This document shows positions 23,088 through 30,564 of a stretch of DNA of 37,927 bases, one piece after another. A model generated the notes under the pieces. That model searched no databases. It had not been told where the DNA came from and saw only the letters and a list, made by a program, of their open reading frames with translations. How positions within the stretch are numbered: the first letter of the stretch is position 1; each line of letters starts with the position of its first letter. The position numbers were made by a program, and so were the translations under genes. Source of the stretch: a bacterium (GTDB taxonomy: Bacteria; ARS69); contig JALGZR010000021.1 in assembly GCA_025774805.1 (NCBI GenBank), positions 1-37,927 of the forward strand, in the 5' to 3' direction.

Positions 23088-25564
23088 CGATTCTCCTCGC
23101 TCTCGTTCGATTCCGTATCGGGTGCGTTCCCCGGCTCTCCCGCTTCGGGCGTCGGCCACGAGATCCGGACCGGTGGGCAGTCCAAGGCGTGAAACGCTGC
23201 GGGAGAGGAAAGGTTCTCGAGGGAAAAGGCGACGCGGATCGGCCAGGAGGCCGTTCCCCGCCGGGGGTCGCCGTCGAGGCGGATCCGCTGGCCGCTTCCC
23301 TCGATCAAGGTCTCTTCCCCGGGCCAGTCGACCGGAACCGCGATCGGTTGCGCGACCCATCCCGCCGCGTCATGGAGCTTGAACGGGGAGCCGCGACCGG
23401 TGAGAACGAGCTCGAAGTCCACGACCGGGAGATCGGAGGAGAGGACGAGCTCCAAACTCAGGTGTCCGTCCCGCGGCGCGGGCTCGTTCCGAGGAGGGAC
23501 GTGCTCCACGGATCGGACCCGAAGCGACCACGGTCCCGCGGTCACCGGGCGTCCGATCCCCGCGGCGGGCCGTCCCTGCAGGTGTCGATCGAACCACTCC
23601 GCCGCCCGCTCGAACGCGTCGATCCGGTGCGACGGAACGGTGAGGCTCGTCCCTTCTCGCGGATAGACGACGAGCTCGACCTCGGCCCCCCGCTCCTCGA
23701 GCGCGGCGTGGAGCCGCCGGAGGTCGGCCAGGCGGGCGTCGTCGGCGGCGCCGTGCAGGGCGAGCACGGGGGTGGCCACGGTCTCCGGGGAATCGTCCCG
23801 GGAGTCGGCGTCGGATTCGCTTTCGTGGTGGGTGGGGAGCACGTCGGGGTCGGGGAGGGAGACCGCCGCCGCGAATCGATCCGTGGCCGCGATCGCCTCG
23901 TACGCGAGCGATCCGCGCCAGAGCCCGCCGAGGATCCCGAGGCGCTCCGGATCCGCGATTCCCTCGGCCACGAGGTGGTCGACGCCGGCCATCAGGTCGG
24001 TGAGACCGGCGCGAGCCGGATCGCCGGCGCCCGCGACGTTGAAGTCGGCTCCGTAACCGCTGCTCCCGCGCGGGTTGACGCCGAGAACGGCGTATCCCCG
24101 GGAGGACCACGCGTGGAATCGGTGCGTCCGCAGCGTGTTCGTCGTGTTCGAGCCGGGCCCCTCCCCCGCGCACAGGATCGTGGGCAGAGGGGAGGAGTCG
24201 TCCCGACCGCCGGGAAGCACGAGGACCCCCTCGACCTCCCCGCCGTCGGACGTGGACCAGCGGATCACCCGAGACTCGGCCGTCACCCTCGACGAGATCT
24301 CCCGGTTCAGGTCGGTCACGGGGATGATGTAGTCGTCGTCGAACGTCCAGGTGCAGACTTCCGGCGCCCGGTCCGGCCCCTCGTGCACGAACGCGGCCTT
24401 GCGCCCGCTCGAGTGGCCCGCGAGATGCCGGACCCGTCCGGGATCGCCGTGCACCCGCTTGACGATGCGGCTGTTCGGAAACAGGCGGGCGAGGACCTCG
24501 TTCGTCCCGTCCTCGAGGATGGCGAGGATCCGATCCGAGCCCTTGCCGGTCGCGATCTCGACGACGTCCCGATCGATTCGCTCGGAGATGAGCTCCCACT
24601 CCCCGCCGGCGGCGGGCACCGCGTAGACGTTCGCCTGGGAGCGGCTCTTCGTGGAGTCGAGCGCGGCCAGGAAGTAGATCACCTCTCCGTCGTTCGACCA
24701 CCGGGGGAAGCGCTCGGGCCCGGGACGGTCGAGGATGCGTCTCACCTCCCCGGTGGCGATCTCCAAAACGTACAGGTCCGACTTCGCACGATCGGCGGGA
24801 TCCCCGGTTCCGTTCGAGGCGAACGCGATGCGCTCTCCGTCGAAGGAGAGGGCGTATTCCCCGATCCCCGGATCCCCCGCGTGGATTCGCCGAGCTCCTT
24901 CCCCGTCGGGAGGAATCAGCCAGAAGACCTTCGGCCGTCTCTCCCGCTCGATCGACCACGCGTCGACATCGGGGGGGATCCGTTCCTCCCCGGGACTCGA
25001 CTCGTCGGGGGGCGGGGGGCTCTCACTGAGGACGATCATCGACCCGTCCGGCCGCCACGCGTAGGACTCGACCCCCTCGGGTAGGTCCGTCCACGGGATC
25101 GCCTCGCCGCCGACGAAGGGGAGGATCCAGACCTGGCGCAGTGCGCCCTCGCCGCGCGCCGAGAGAAAGGAGAGGAGATCTCCGCCCGGAGAGAAGGCGG
25201 GGGAGGTGGCGTCCTCGTCCTCCCGGGTGACCGGCCGGTGGAATCGCTCCTTGGACTCGGGCCGTCCTCGGATCTTGGCCACGATTCCCCGGAGCGTCTT
25301 CCACTCCTTCGAGTCGAGGAGATGGATCCGGCGGCGGACGGTGTGCGTCTCCAGGTCCGCGGACTCCACCTCGAAGGCGAGACGACGGCCGTCCTCGGCG
25401 AACGCGATGTTCGAGGGCTCGGCGGTGCCCACGAGGTCCCGGATCGTGATCTCCCCCTCCGCGCGTCCGGGGGTGAGCGCGAGGGCGAGAGCGAGGGCGA
25501 AAGCGAGGACGGGCGGCTCGAGTGCCGCAAGACCCTGTTTCGGTACGACCGGACTGCGAATCAT
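23084..25564 (-). CDS. S9 prolyl-oligopeptidase-like protein lacking catalytic Ser and His
   Basis: 826 residues with an N-terminal signal-like segment (PPVLAFALALALALTPGRAEG), so probably exported. A PD40/WD40-like beta-propeller follows (about 40-400; repeats such as DATSPAFSPGGDLLSFLS and PERFPRWSNDGEVIYFLA). Then comes an alpha/beta-hydrolase domain (about 410-665; RGYAVLGVNPRGSSGYGADF, DHLVAEGIADPERLGILGG) and an extra beta-rich C-terminal domain of about 150 residues not usual in S9. The nucleophile elbow, normally GGSYGG, reads GGLWRGS with Leu548 in place of Ser. The catalytic His position, normally REGHGF, reads REGTSL with Thr639. The acid-Asp motif LHGAADDARL is kept. It is therefore probably a non-enzymatic binding protein. 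It overlaps the Lon-like gene by ATGA. Confidence 0.85.
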   Translation of the reverse strand: MIRSPVVPKQGLAALEPPVLAFALALALALTPGRAEGEITIRDLVGTAEPSNIAFAEDGRRLAFEVESADLETHTVRRRIHLLDSKEWKTLRGIVAKIRGRPESKERFHRPVTREDEDATSPAFSPGGDLLSFLSARGEGALRQVWILPFVGGEAIPWTDLPEGVESYAWRPDGSMIVLSESPPPPDESSPGEERIPPDVDAWSIERERRPKVFWLIPPDGEGARRIHAGDPGIGEYALSFDGERIAFASNGTGDPADRAKSDLYVLEIATGEVRRILDRPGPERFPRWSNDGEVIYFLAALDSTKSRSQANVYAVPAAGGEWELISERIDRDVVEIATGKGSDRILAILEDGTNEVLARLFPNSRIVKRVHGDPGRVRHLAGHSSGRKAAFVHEGPDRAPEVCTWTFDDDYIIPVTDLNREISSRVTAESRVIRWSTSDGGEVEGVLVLPGGRDDSSPLPTILCAGEGPGSNTTNTLRTHRFHAWSSRGYAVLGVNPRGSSGYGADFNVAGAGDPARAGLTDLMAGVDHLVAEGIADPERLGILGGLWRGSLAYEAIAATDRFAAAVSLPDPDVLPTHHESESDADSRDDSPETVATPVLALHGAADDARLADLRRLHAALEERGAEVELVVYPREGTSLTVPSHRIDAFERAAEWFDRHLQGRPAAGIGRPVTAGPWSLRVRSVEHVPPRNEPAPRDGHLSLELVLSSDLPVVDFELVLTGRGSPFKLHDAAGWVAQPIAVPVDWPGEETLIEGSGQRIRLDGDPRRGTASWPIRVAFSLENLSSPAAFHALDCPPVRISWPTPEAGEPGNAPDTESNESEENR

Positions 25565-25670
25565 TTCCTCTCCGGGTCGGGGCCCGGATCATACCGGGAA
25601 GCGCGCGGTCTGGGGAGTGGTTCCCCCCGGCGGGGGACCGGGGTAGGATCGCCGTCCCGGAGGTGGACCC

Positions 25671-26939
25671 GTGAGCTCCCCTTCTCCCGTTCCCGACCCC
25701 GCTCCCGGCCACGCGCCGGGCCGACCGCGCGGCCGAAAGCCGGGCCGAGCGCCGGTTCGCGCGCCGGGCCGACCGCGTGGCCTCGCCTCCGACCGCCCGC
25801 CCGACCCGGCGCCGACGGAGCCGCCGCCGGCGGCGATCGACGCCTACCGCGAAGCGCTCGGACCCTGGTTTCGGGCCCACGGGCGCGATCTGCCGTGGCG
25901 CCGCGATCCCACGCCTTACCGGGTCTGGGTTTCCGAGATGATGCTCCAGCAGACCCGCGTCGAAACGGTCATTCCGTACTTCGAGCGGTTCGTCACGCGC
26001 TTCCCCGACGTGGGCGCCCTCGCGGCCGCGCCGGAGGAGGAGGTTCTGGAATCCTGGAGCGGGCTCGGGTACTACCGGCGGGCCCGAATGCTCGCCGCCG
26101 GCGCGCGCGAGGTCGTCGCCCGGCACGGCGGGCGCTTTCCCGACGACGAGCGGGCCGCCCTCGCCCTCCCCGGCATCGGACGATACGCGGCCGGGGCCAT
26201 CCGCTCCATCGCTCTGGGAGCGCGCGCCCCCGTGCTCGACGGAAACGTGACGCGCGTTTTGACTCGGGTCTTCGGAATCCGCGGGGATCCCTCGCGCGCT
26301 CCGGTGAGAGGTCTTCTCTGGCGGATCGCGGGAAGGGTCGTGGAGCGCGGAGATCCCGGCGAGCTCAACCAGGCCCAGATGGAGCTCGGCGCCATCGTGT
26401 GCGCCCCGCGCGACCCGGACTGTGAGCGCTGTCCGCTCGCCGCGCTCTGCGTGGCCCGGCGGGAGGGAATCATCGAAGACCTGCCGGAGCTCCGCCCCCG
26501 TCGGAGGACGGTGGAGGTCGCCTGCACCGTTCTGCTGGTCCGCCACGGGGACGCCGTTCTCCTTCGCCGAAGGCTCCCCGGCGAGCTCCTCCCGGGAATG
26601 TGGGATCTTCCCGGCGCGTTCACGGGGACGGCCGACGATCGCTCGACCGGGATCGCGGCGGCCGGCGCTCTTCTTCCGTGGCCGGTCGAGGCCGGCCGAA
26701 CTCTCGGCACCGTGAAGCACGCGATCACGTACCGCCGGATCTCCCTGGAGGTGCGGGAGGCTTCCCCCGCGGAACCGTTCCGTGAACGGCGCGCGGCCGG
26801 CGGCCGGCGCGGCCCGGACGGGGCGGAGCTCACGTGGCTCCCGGGTGAAGAGGCGCTGGGCAAGGCCCTCTCCGCTCCCGCCCGAAAGGTGATCCGCCGG
26901 TGGGGTCTCGCGCCTGGGCCGGAGGGGGACTCGGCTTGA
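25671..26939 (+). CDS. mutY: MutY A/G-specific adenine glycosylase with basic N-terminal tail
   Basis: 422 residues from GTG 25671 (GGAGGT upstream). MutY removes adenine mispaired with 8-oxoguanine. Catalytic Glu89 lies in SEMMLQQTR, the helix-hairpin-helix is ALPGIGRYAAGAI, and the conserved Asp190 lies in VLDGNVTRV. The iron-sulfur Cys set is Cys244, 251, 254 and 260 (C-x6-C-x2-C-x5-C). The C-terminal Nudix-like 8-oxoG recognition domain follows (VACTVLLVRHGDAVLLRRRL, GMWDLPGAF). The odd part is the first 50 residues: Pro/Gly/Arg-rich with PGRPRGRKPGR and APGRPRG, resembling AT-hook DNA-binding peptides (core GRP). The promoter of the next gene overlaps this stop codon. Confidence 0.92.
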   Translation: MSSPSPVPDPAPGHAPGRPRGRKPGRAPVRAPGRPRGLASDRPPDPAPTEPPPAAIDAYREALGPWFRAHGRDLPWRRDPTPYRVWVSEMMLQQTRVETVIPYFERFVTRFPDVGALAAAPEEEVLESWSGLGYYRRARMLAAGAREVVARHGGRFPDDERAALALPGIGRYAAGAIRSIALGARAPVLDGNVTRVLTRVFGIRGDPSRAPVRGLLWRIAGRVVERGDPGELNQAQMELGAIVCAPRDPDCERCPLAALCVARREGIIEDLPELRPRRRTVEVACTVLLVRHGDAVLLRRRLPGELLPGMWDLPGAFTGTADDRSTGIAAAGALLPWPVEAGRTLGTVKHAITYRRISLEVREASPAEPFRERRAAGGRRGPDGAELTWLPGEEALGKALSAPARKVIRRWGLAPGPEGDSA

Positions 26940-26964
26940 CGGCCCCGATGCCGAACCCTATCTT
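26936..26964 (+). promoter_or_regulatory. Sigma70-type promoter for the acyl-CoA dehydrogenase gene
   Basis: TTGACG at 26936-26941, exactly 17 bases, then TATCTT at 26959-26964. The -35 overlaps the mutY stop codon. The leader of about 70 bases carries CTGTAACTTT then CTGAATTGCAATG (26981-27003), shared with the XPB gene leader. Confidence 0.7.
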
Positions 26965-27044
26965 GGGAAACGCTGGAGAACTGTAACTTTCTGAATTGCA
27001 ATGAGTTCCCGGGTCGCTGGCCGACCCGCTTCGCGGAGATGACC

Positions 27045-28265
27045 ATGTCGACGACGACCGCTCCCACCGCCACCGACCAGGGCCCCTGGTTCCGCCTCAG
27101 CGCGGAGCAGGAGGAGATCCGGAAGCTCGCCCGCGACTTCTCGGACAAGGAGATCACGCCCGAGGTCGCGGAGCACCACGATCGGGAGGGGAGCTATCCC
27201 TACGAGATCGCGAAGAAGGGCTGGGAGATCGGGCTCATGAACTGCATCGTGCCCGAGGCTTACGGCGGTCTGGGAATGGGGGCCCTCGAGGAGTGCCTGA
27301 TCGCCGAGGAGCTCGCCCACGGGTGCATGGGCATCTCGCTGTCCATCATGGCGAACAATCTGGGCATCGTTCCCGTGAAGCTCGCCGGGACCGAGGAGCA
27401 GAAGAAGAAGTACCTCGGCATGCTGATGGAGGAACCGCTCCACTGCGCCTACGCCCTGACCGAGCCGGAGATCGGCTCCGACCCGGCGGGACTCAAGATG
27501 TCGGCGGTCAAGAAGGGCGACAAGTGGATCCTCAACGGCGTCAAGCGGTGGATCACGGGCGCGGGGGTCTCGGACTGGTTCGTGGTCTTCGCCCAGAGCG
27601 ATCCCGAGAAGCGGCACAAAGGCATCAACGCGTTCATCGTCGAGAAGGACCACCCCGGCGTCTCCCTCGGGAAGAAGGAAGACATGATGGGGCAGCGCGC
27701 ATCCTTCACGTGCGACATCAACTGCGACGACGCGGAGATCCCGGCGGAAAACCTCTTGGGTGAGGAGAACTCGGGGTTTTACCTGGCGATGCGCTCGTTC
27801 CAGTTCACCCGACCGGCGATCGCGGCCGGCGCGGTCGGCGTCTGCCAGAACGCCCTCGACCATTCCCTGAGGTACGCGCTCGAGAGGAAGACCTTCGGGA
27901 CCTACATCGCGAATCACCAGGGCGTCCAGTTCATGCTGGCCGACATGGCCCGCGACATCATGGCGGGACGGCTCCTGACCTGGCAGTGCGCGTGGATGTG
28001 CGACCAAGGCATCGACAACAACTACGAGGTCGCCGTCGCGAAGCTCTTCACGGCGGATCGGGCGATGCGGATCACCGACGACGCGATCCAGATCTTCGGG
28101 GGCTACGGCTACTCGAAGGAGTACCCGGTGGAGAAGCTCCTGCGCGACGTGAAGGTCTGCCAGATCTACGAGGGGACGAGCCAGATCCAGAAGGTCATCA
28201 TCGGCCGGCACGTCGTCCGGGAGATGGCGAAGAAGATGGGCATCGACCCGAAGGAGCTGCGGTAG
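27045..28265 (+). CDS. Acyl-CoA dehydrogenase (short/medium-chain type)
   Basis: 406 residues from ATG 27045; GGAG at 27035-27038 is six bases away, whereas ATG 27039 directly touches it. These FAD enzymes carry out the first step of fatty-acid beta-oxidation. Signatures: YALTEPEIGSDPAGL (FAD/substrate site), WITGAGVSDWFVVFA, RKTFGTYIANHQGVQFMLADM, and IQIFGGYGYSKEYPVEKLLRD. The catalytic Glu376 lies in CQIYEGTSQIQKVIIGRH. It is a cytosolic homotetramer by family. No electron-transfer flavoprotein gene is nearby. A strong promoter precedes it, so it is probably its own transcript. Its TAG stop is the first triplet of a dispersed hairpin repeat. Confidence 0.95.
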   Translation: MSTTTAPTATDQGPWFRLSAEQEEIRKLARDFSDKEITPEVAEHHDREGSYPYEIAKKGWEIGLMNCIVPEAYGGLGMGALEECLIAEELAHGCMGISLSIMANNLGIVPVKLAGTEEQKKKYLGMLMEEPLHCAYALTEPEIGSDPAGLKMSAVKKGDKWILNGVKRWITGAGVSDWFVVFAQSDPEKRHKGINAFIVEKDHPGVSLGKKEDMMGQRASFTCDINCDDAEIPAENLLGEENSGFYLAMRSFQFTRPAIAAGAVGVCQNALDHSLRYALERKTFGTYIANHQGVQFMLADMARDIMAGRLLTWQCAWMCDQGIDNNYEVAVAKLFTADRAMRITDDAIQIFGGYGYSKEYPVEKLLRDVKVCQIYEGTSQIQKVIIGRHVVREMAKKMGIDPKELR

Positions 28266-28347
28266 CCTGCATTCCTCACCGTCCTCGGCTTCGGATGCGG
28301 ATCGCCGCGCCAGGGCGGATCGCCGCGCCCGGTGAGATACGCAGGCT
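28263..28347. repeat. Paired inverted hairpin repeats after the dehydrogenase gene
   Basis: 28263-28281 (TAGCCTGCATTCCTCACCG) and 28330-28347 (CGGTGAGATACGCAGGCT) are facing copies of the dispersed element. They pair over about 18 bp with few mismatches. The loop holds two direct copies of GCGGATCGCCGCGCC (28297-28311 and 28315-28329). The first copy contains the stop codon of the dehydrogenase gene. The whole block resembles a BIME or small MITE and may end transcription. Confidence 0.7.
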
Positions 28348-28391
28348 TGCCGGACTCGCGAAGTCGAGGCGAGGTCCGGGTCGCGCGACGA

Positions 28392-28616
28392 TCAGCCCCA
28401 CCAGCAGGGCACCTGCTCGTCGACGAGCCGGGCCTTGTCGCAAAGAACCTCTTCCAGGAGGGGGGAGGCGTCGAGTCCCGACTCCACCGGGACCTCCCGA
28501 TGCGTGCCATCCGCAAAGATGATGCGCATCTGGACGGGCCCTCGCTCCGGATGCATCCTCACGGCGATCCGGTCGACCGGAACCTCCACCCATCGTTCCC
28601 GTTCCCTGACTTCCAT
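28392..28616 (-). CDS. Small conserved-looking hypothetical protein
   Basis: 74 residues from ATG 28616 with GGGGAG five bases upstream. GC-rich third positions and the clear ribosome site argue that it is real; longer in-frame starts have neither. The product starts MEVRERERWVEVPVDRIAVR, has a strand-rich middle (VQMRIIFADGTHREVPVES), then a helix (SPLLEEVLCDKARLVDEQ), and ends VPCWWG. There is no signal peptide, membrane segment or known motif. It lies downstream of the FAD monooxygenase on the same strand, 212 bases away. I do not recognise the family. Confidence 0.6.
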   Translation of the reverse strand: MEVRERERWVEVPVDRIAVRMHPERGPVQMRIIFADGTHREVPVESGLDASPLLEEVLCDKARLVDEQVPCWWG

Positions 28617-28662
28617 GGAGTCTCCCCGATCTCGCCCGTCTGCCTTCCGGGTGGCCGCGCGG

Positions 28663-28678
28663 CGCTCCCGCGGGAGCG
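28663..28678. repeat. 16-bp perfect palindrome
   Basis: CGCTCCCGCGGGAGCG, about 50 bases upstream of the small hypothetical gene on the minus strand. It could be an operator or simply a GC-rich palindrome; no partner regulator is adjacent. Confidence 0.4.
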
Positions 28679-28828
28679 AGCAGCGTACGGCAGCAGCGTC
28701 CCGAAAAAGAGAGCGGGCGGCTGCACGAAGGACGAGCATGTCATCCCCAAGATCGGCAAATCAGCCGGAAGATTCCAGGGTGCAAATCGATTCTTCGCAA
28801 AATTCTCGTCAGGATTCGATTCTTTTTG

Positions 28829-30100
28829 TCAGGAGTCCGACGGTGATCTCAACTCGAGACCGATCTGCCGCGCGAGGGTCTCGAGGTCCTCTCCGCTCGC
28901 CGGAATGCAGGACAGTAGATCCGCCGCGTGACCGTGGATCCACTGCTCCGGCCCGGACGGACTCAGCCGGGCGGTGAGACCGAGGAGCGCCTTCCACTCC
29001 TCCGCGCGCCTCCGGGAGTACTCGTCGAGAACCCCCTCGGACGCCGCGCCCCGATGGACTTCCGAGATCCGGGTGGCCAGGTCGAATCCCTCGCGCAGCC
29101 CCACGTTCATGCTCTGGATGCCGACGGGACCGGTCAGGTGCGCCGAGTCGCCGGCCAGCCACATGCGTCCCCGGCCGAAGTCCGAGGCGAGGCGGGATTC
29201 GAACCGGACGATCATCGACCAGGTGATCTCCTTCGGCTTCGCGCCGAACCACGGCGCCCGTTCCGCCAGGAATCCCCGCAGGTGCTCAGCGGTCAGGGCG
29301 GGAGCGGAGGCGTCAGCCATGTGAACCGCGACCCGGCTCTTGTAGCGCGGCTCGGGCGGCTGGCGGGGATCGGCGACCTGGAAGCTCCAGCGACAGCGTC
29401 CGTCGGGGAGCGGCCAGAGTGCGTTCATCAGGCCGTCGGCGATCGAGATCCGCATCTCGTCGCCGACGCTTCCGTCGACCTCGAGCTCGAAGACCGCGAA
29501 AAAGAGGGGGTCGCCGTGTGCGGCGTGGTCGATTCCCAACGTCCTCCGAACGAACGATCGGTGTCCGTCCGCGCCGATCACGTAGCGGGGCTCGAATCGG
29601 AGGCGCTTGCCGACGGCCCACTCCGTCACCGCGATCGCGTAGCCGCTCGACACCTTCTCCAGGCGATCGATCTCGGCGTGGATCCGGTCGCTCCGCACTT
29701 CGAGATCACTGAGGCGGTGATTCCAGTGGACGTCGATGCCGCGCTTCCGAAGCGCCTCCTCGAGAGCGCGCTCGAGGGTGGACTGACGGATCGCGAGGAC
29801 GTAGGGGTGGTCTCCCGGGAGTCGGGAAAGGTCCATCTCGGCGCGGCGGTCCGCCCCGTCGTAGAGCGCGATCCGGTTCACGCGCAGTCCCTCGGCCCCG
29901 ACGGCGTCGGCCAGGCCGAGCCCCGCGAGCAGATCGAGGCTCCGGGCGTGCAGGGCGAGGGCGTAGCTCTGGGCGGCGGTTCGGGGCTGTTCGTCGATGA
30001 GGTGGACCCCCATGCCGCGCTCGTGGAACTGCAACGCCGTGAACAGACCCACGGGTCCCGCCCCCACGATCAGGACCTCGGGTCGGTGCTTCCGAAACAT
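28829..30100 (-). CDS. FAD-dependent monooxygenase (phenol hydroxylase/PheA-TfdB-like)
   Basis: 423 residues from ATG 30100, preceded by a very strong AGGAGGAGGT. The Rossmann FAD motif is VLIVGAGPVGLFTALQFHERG near the start, the DG motif is VIGADGHRSFVRRTLGID (about 190), and the GD motif is MWLAGDSAHLTGPVGIQSMN followed by VGLREGFDLA (about 320). This set defines group A flavoprotein hydroxylases, which use NAD(P)H and oxygen to hydroxylate aromatic or polyketide-like compounds in the cytosol. The protein is shorter than TfdB (about 580) and lacks its thioredoxin-like C-terminal domain. The substrate is unknown. The region upstream holds a palindromic operator-like site. Confidence 0.88.
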   Translation of the reverse strand: MFRKHRPEVLIVGAGPVGLFTALQFHERGMGVHLIDEQPRTAAQSYALALHARSLDLLAGLGLADAVGAEGLRVNRIALYDGADRRAEMDLSRLPGDHPYVLAIRQSTLERALEEALRKRGIDVHWNHRLSDLEVRSDRIHAEIDRLEKVSSGYAIAVTEWAVGKRLRFEPRYVIGADGHRSFVRRTLGIDHAAHGDPLFFAVFELEVDGSVGDEMRISIADGLMNALWPLPDGRCRWSFQVADPRQPPEPRYKSRVAVHMADASAPALTAEHLRGFLAERAPWFGAKPKEITWSMIVRFESRLASDFGRGRMWLAGDSAHLTGPVGIQSMNVGLREGFDLATRISEVHRGAASEGVLDEYSRRRAEEWKALLGLTARLSPSGPEQWIHGHAADLLSCIPASGEDLETLARQIGLELRSPSDS

Positions 30101-30275
30101 GCCGGACCTCCTCCTTCGGCTTCGGCGCCCGCCACGGGCATCCCCGACCCTCTGGCCCGGGCCATCCCTGAAGGATCGGCTGCGATCGCGGATCCGCGAT
30201 CTCGCGACGATCCTCTTGGATCATCCGGGCCAGGGGCATGCGGCGCATCTCGATCATGACTTCCATCAATGCAAA

Positions 30276-30293
30276 AACTGATCATTGTCAGTT
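30276..30293. promoter_or_regulatory. Operator-like palindrome upstream of the monooxygenase
   Basis: AACTGA-TCATTG-TCAGTT: perfect 6-bp arms around six bases, in the most AT-rich part of the gap between divergent genes. The form suits a TetR- or MarR-type dimer. No such regulator is encoded in the window. Confidence 0.4.
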
Positions 30294-30377
30294 GACGAGC
30301 CGACGGATCACATCTTCTCGCCGAGGCTACAAAGGACCCCCTGGTCAAGATAGTGAAGTAGTGTATCATTAAATCCG

Positions 30378-30483
30378 TCGAGGGAGAGGCCCAGCGTCGG
30401 CTTCCTTCGGGCCGTAGCGGGGTTGCTGGGTGAGGGGTTCGGGGATCCGCCGGGCAACCCCCCGCCAGGGTCGTCTCCCTCGA
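30378..30483 (+). ncRNA. Structured leader RNA, three-way junction, upstream of the PepSY gene
   Basis: A perfect 10-bp closing stem pairs TCGAGGGAGA (30378-30387) with TCTCCCTCGA (30474-30483). Inside are a stem GGCCC/GGGCC (30388-30392 with 30409-30413) and an 8-bp stem GGGGTTGC/GCAACCCC (30419-30426 with 30454-30461). The layout, a closed three-way junction in a 5' leader about 80 bases before the start codon, is that of a riboswitch or cis-regulatory RNA. The segment TAGCGGGGTT recalls the cyclic-di-GMP-I class, but the rest of that consensus is absent. The class is unknown. Confidence 0.5.
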
Positions 30484-30564
30484 TTTCTATCCTACCGGGC
30501 GTCTTCTCGCAAACCGGTTCAGAACGGGCCCCGAACCCTGATAGCGTGGTCGCGAGTCGAGGCC

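Larger units (their letters stand above)
30101..30564. other. Divergent intergenic region, 464 bp
   Basis: It holds the strong ribosome site of the monooxygenase, the palindromic site at 30276-30293, an AT-rich stretch with TAGTG direct repeats and a TATCAT box (about 30350-30374), and the folded leader at 30378-30483. No further gene is supported; the open frames across it have coding bias unlike the neighbours. Confidence 0.5.

Noticed and set aside
20640-23192. 850-codon plus-strand frame opposite the Lon-like gene
   Set aside because: The minus strand holds complete Lon protease motifs; the plus frame is a mirror with Leu/Asp/Val bias.
29706-30269. Possible short gene upstream of the monooxygenase (MMEVMIEMRRMPLARMIQED...)
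   Set aside because: The frame runs through the monooxygenase in another phase; the only unique part is about 55 codons without ribosome site or known motif. A leader peptide cannot be excluded.
30378-30483. Cyclic-di-GMP-I (GEMM) riboswitch
   Set aside because: Only TAGCGGGGTT matches; the ACGCAAAGCC block and the second helix partner are absent.
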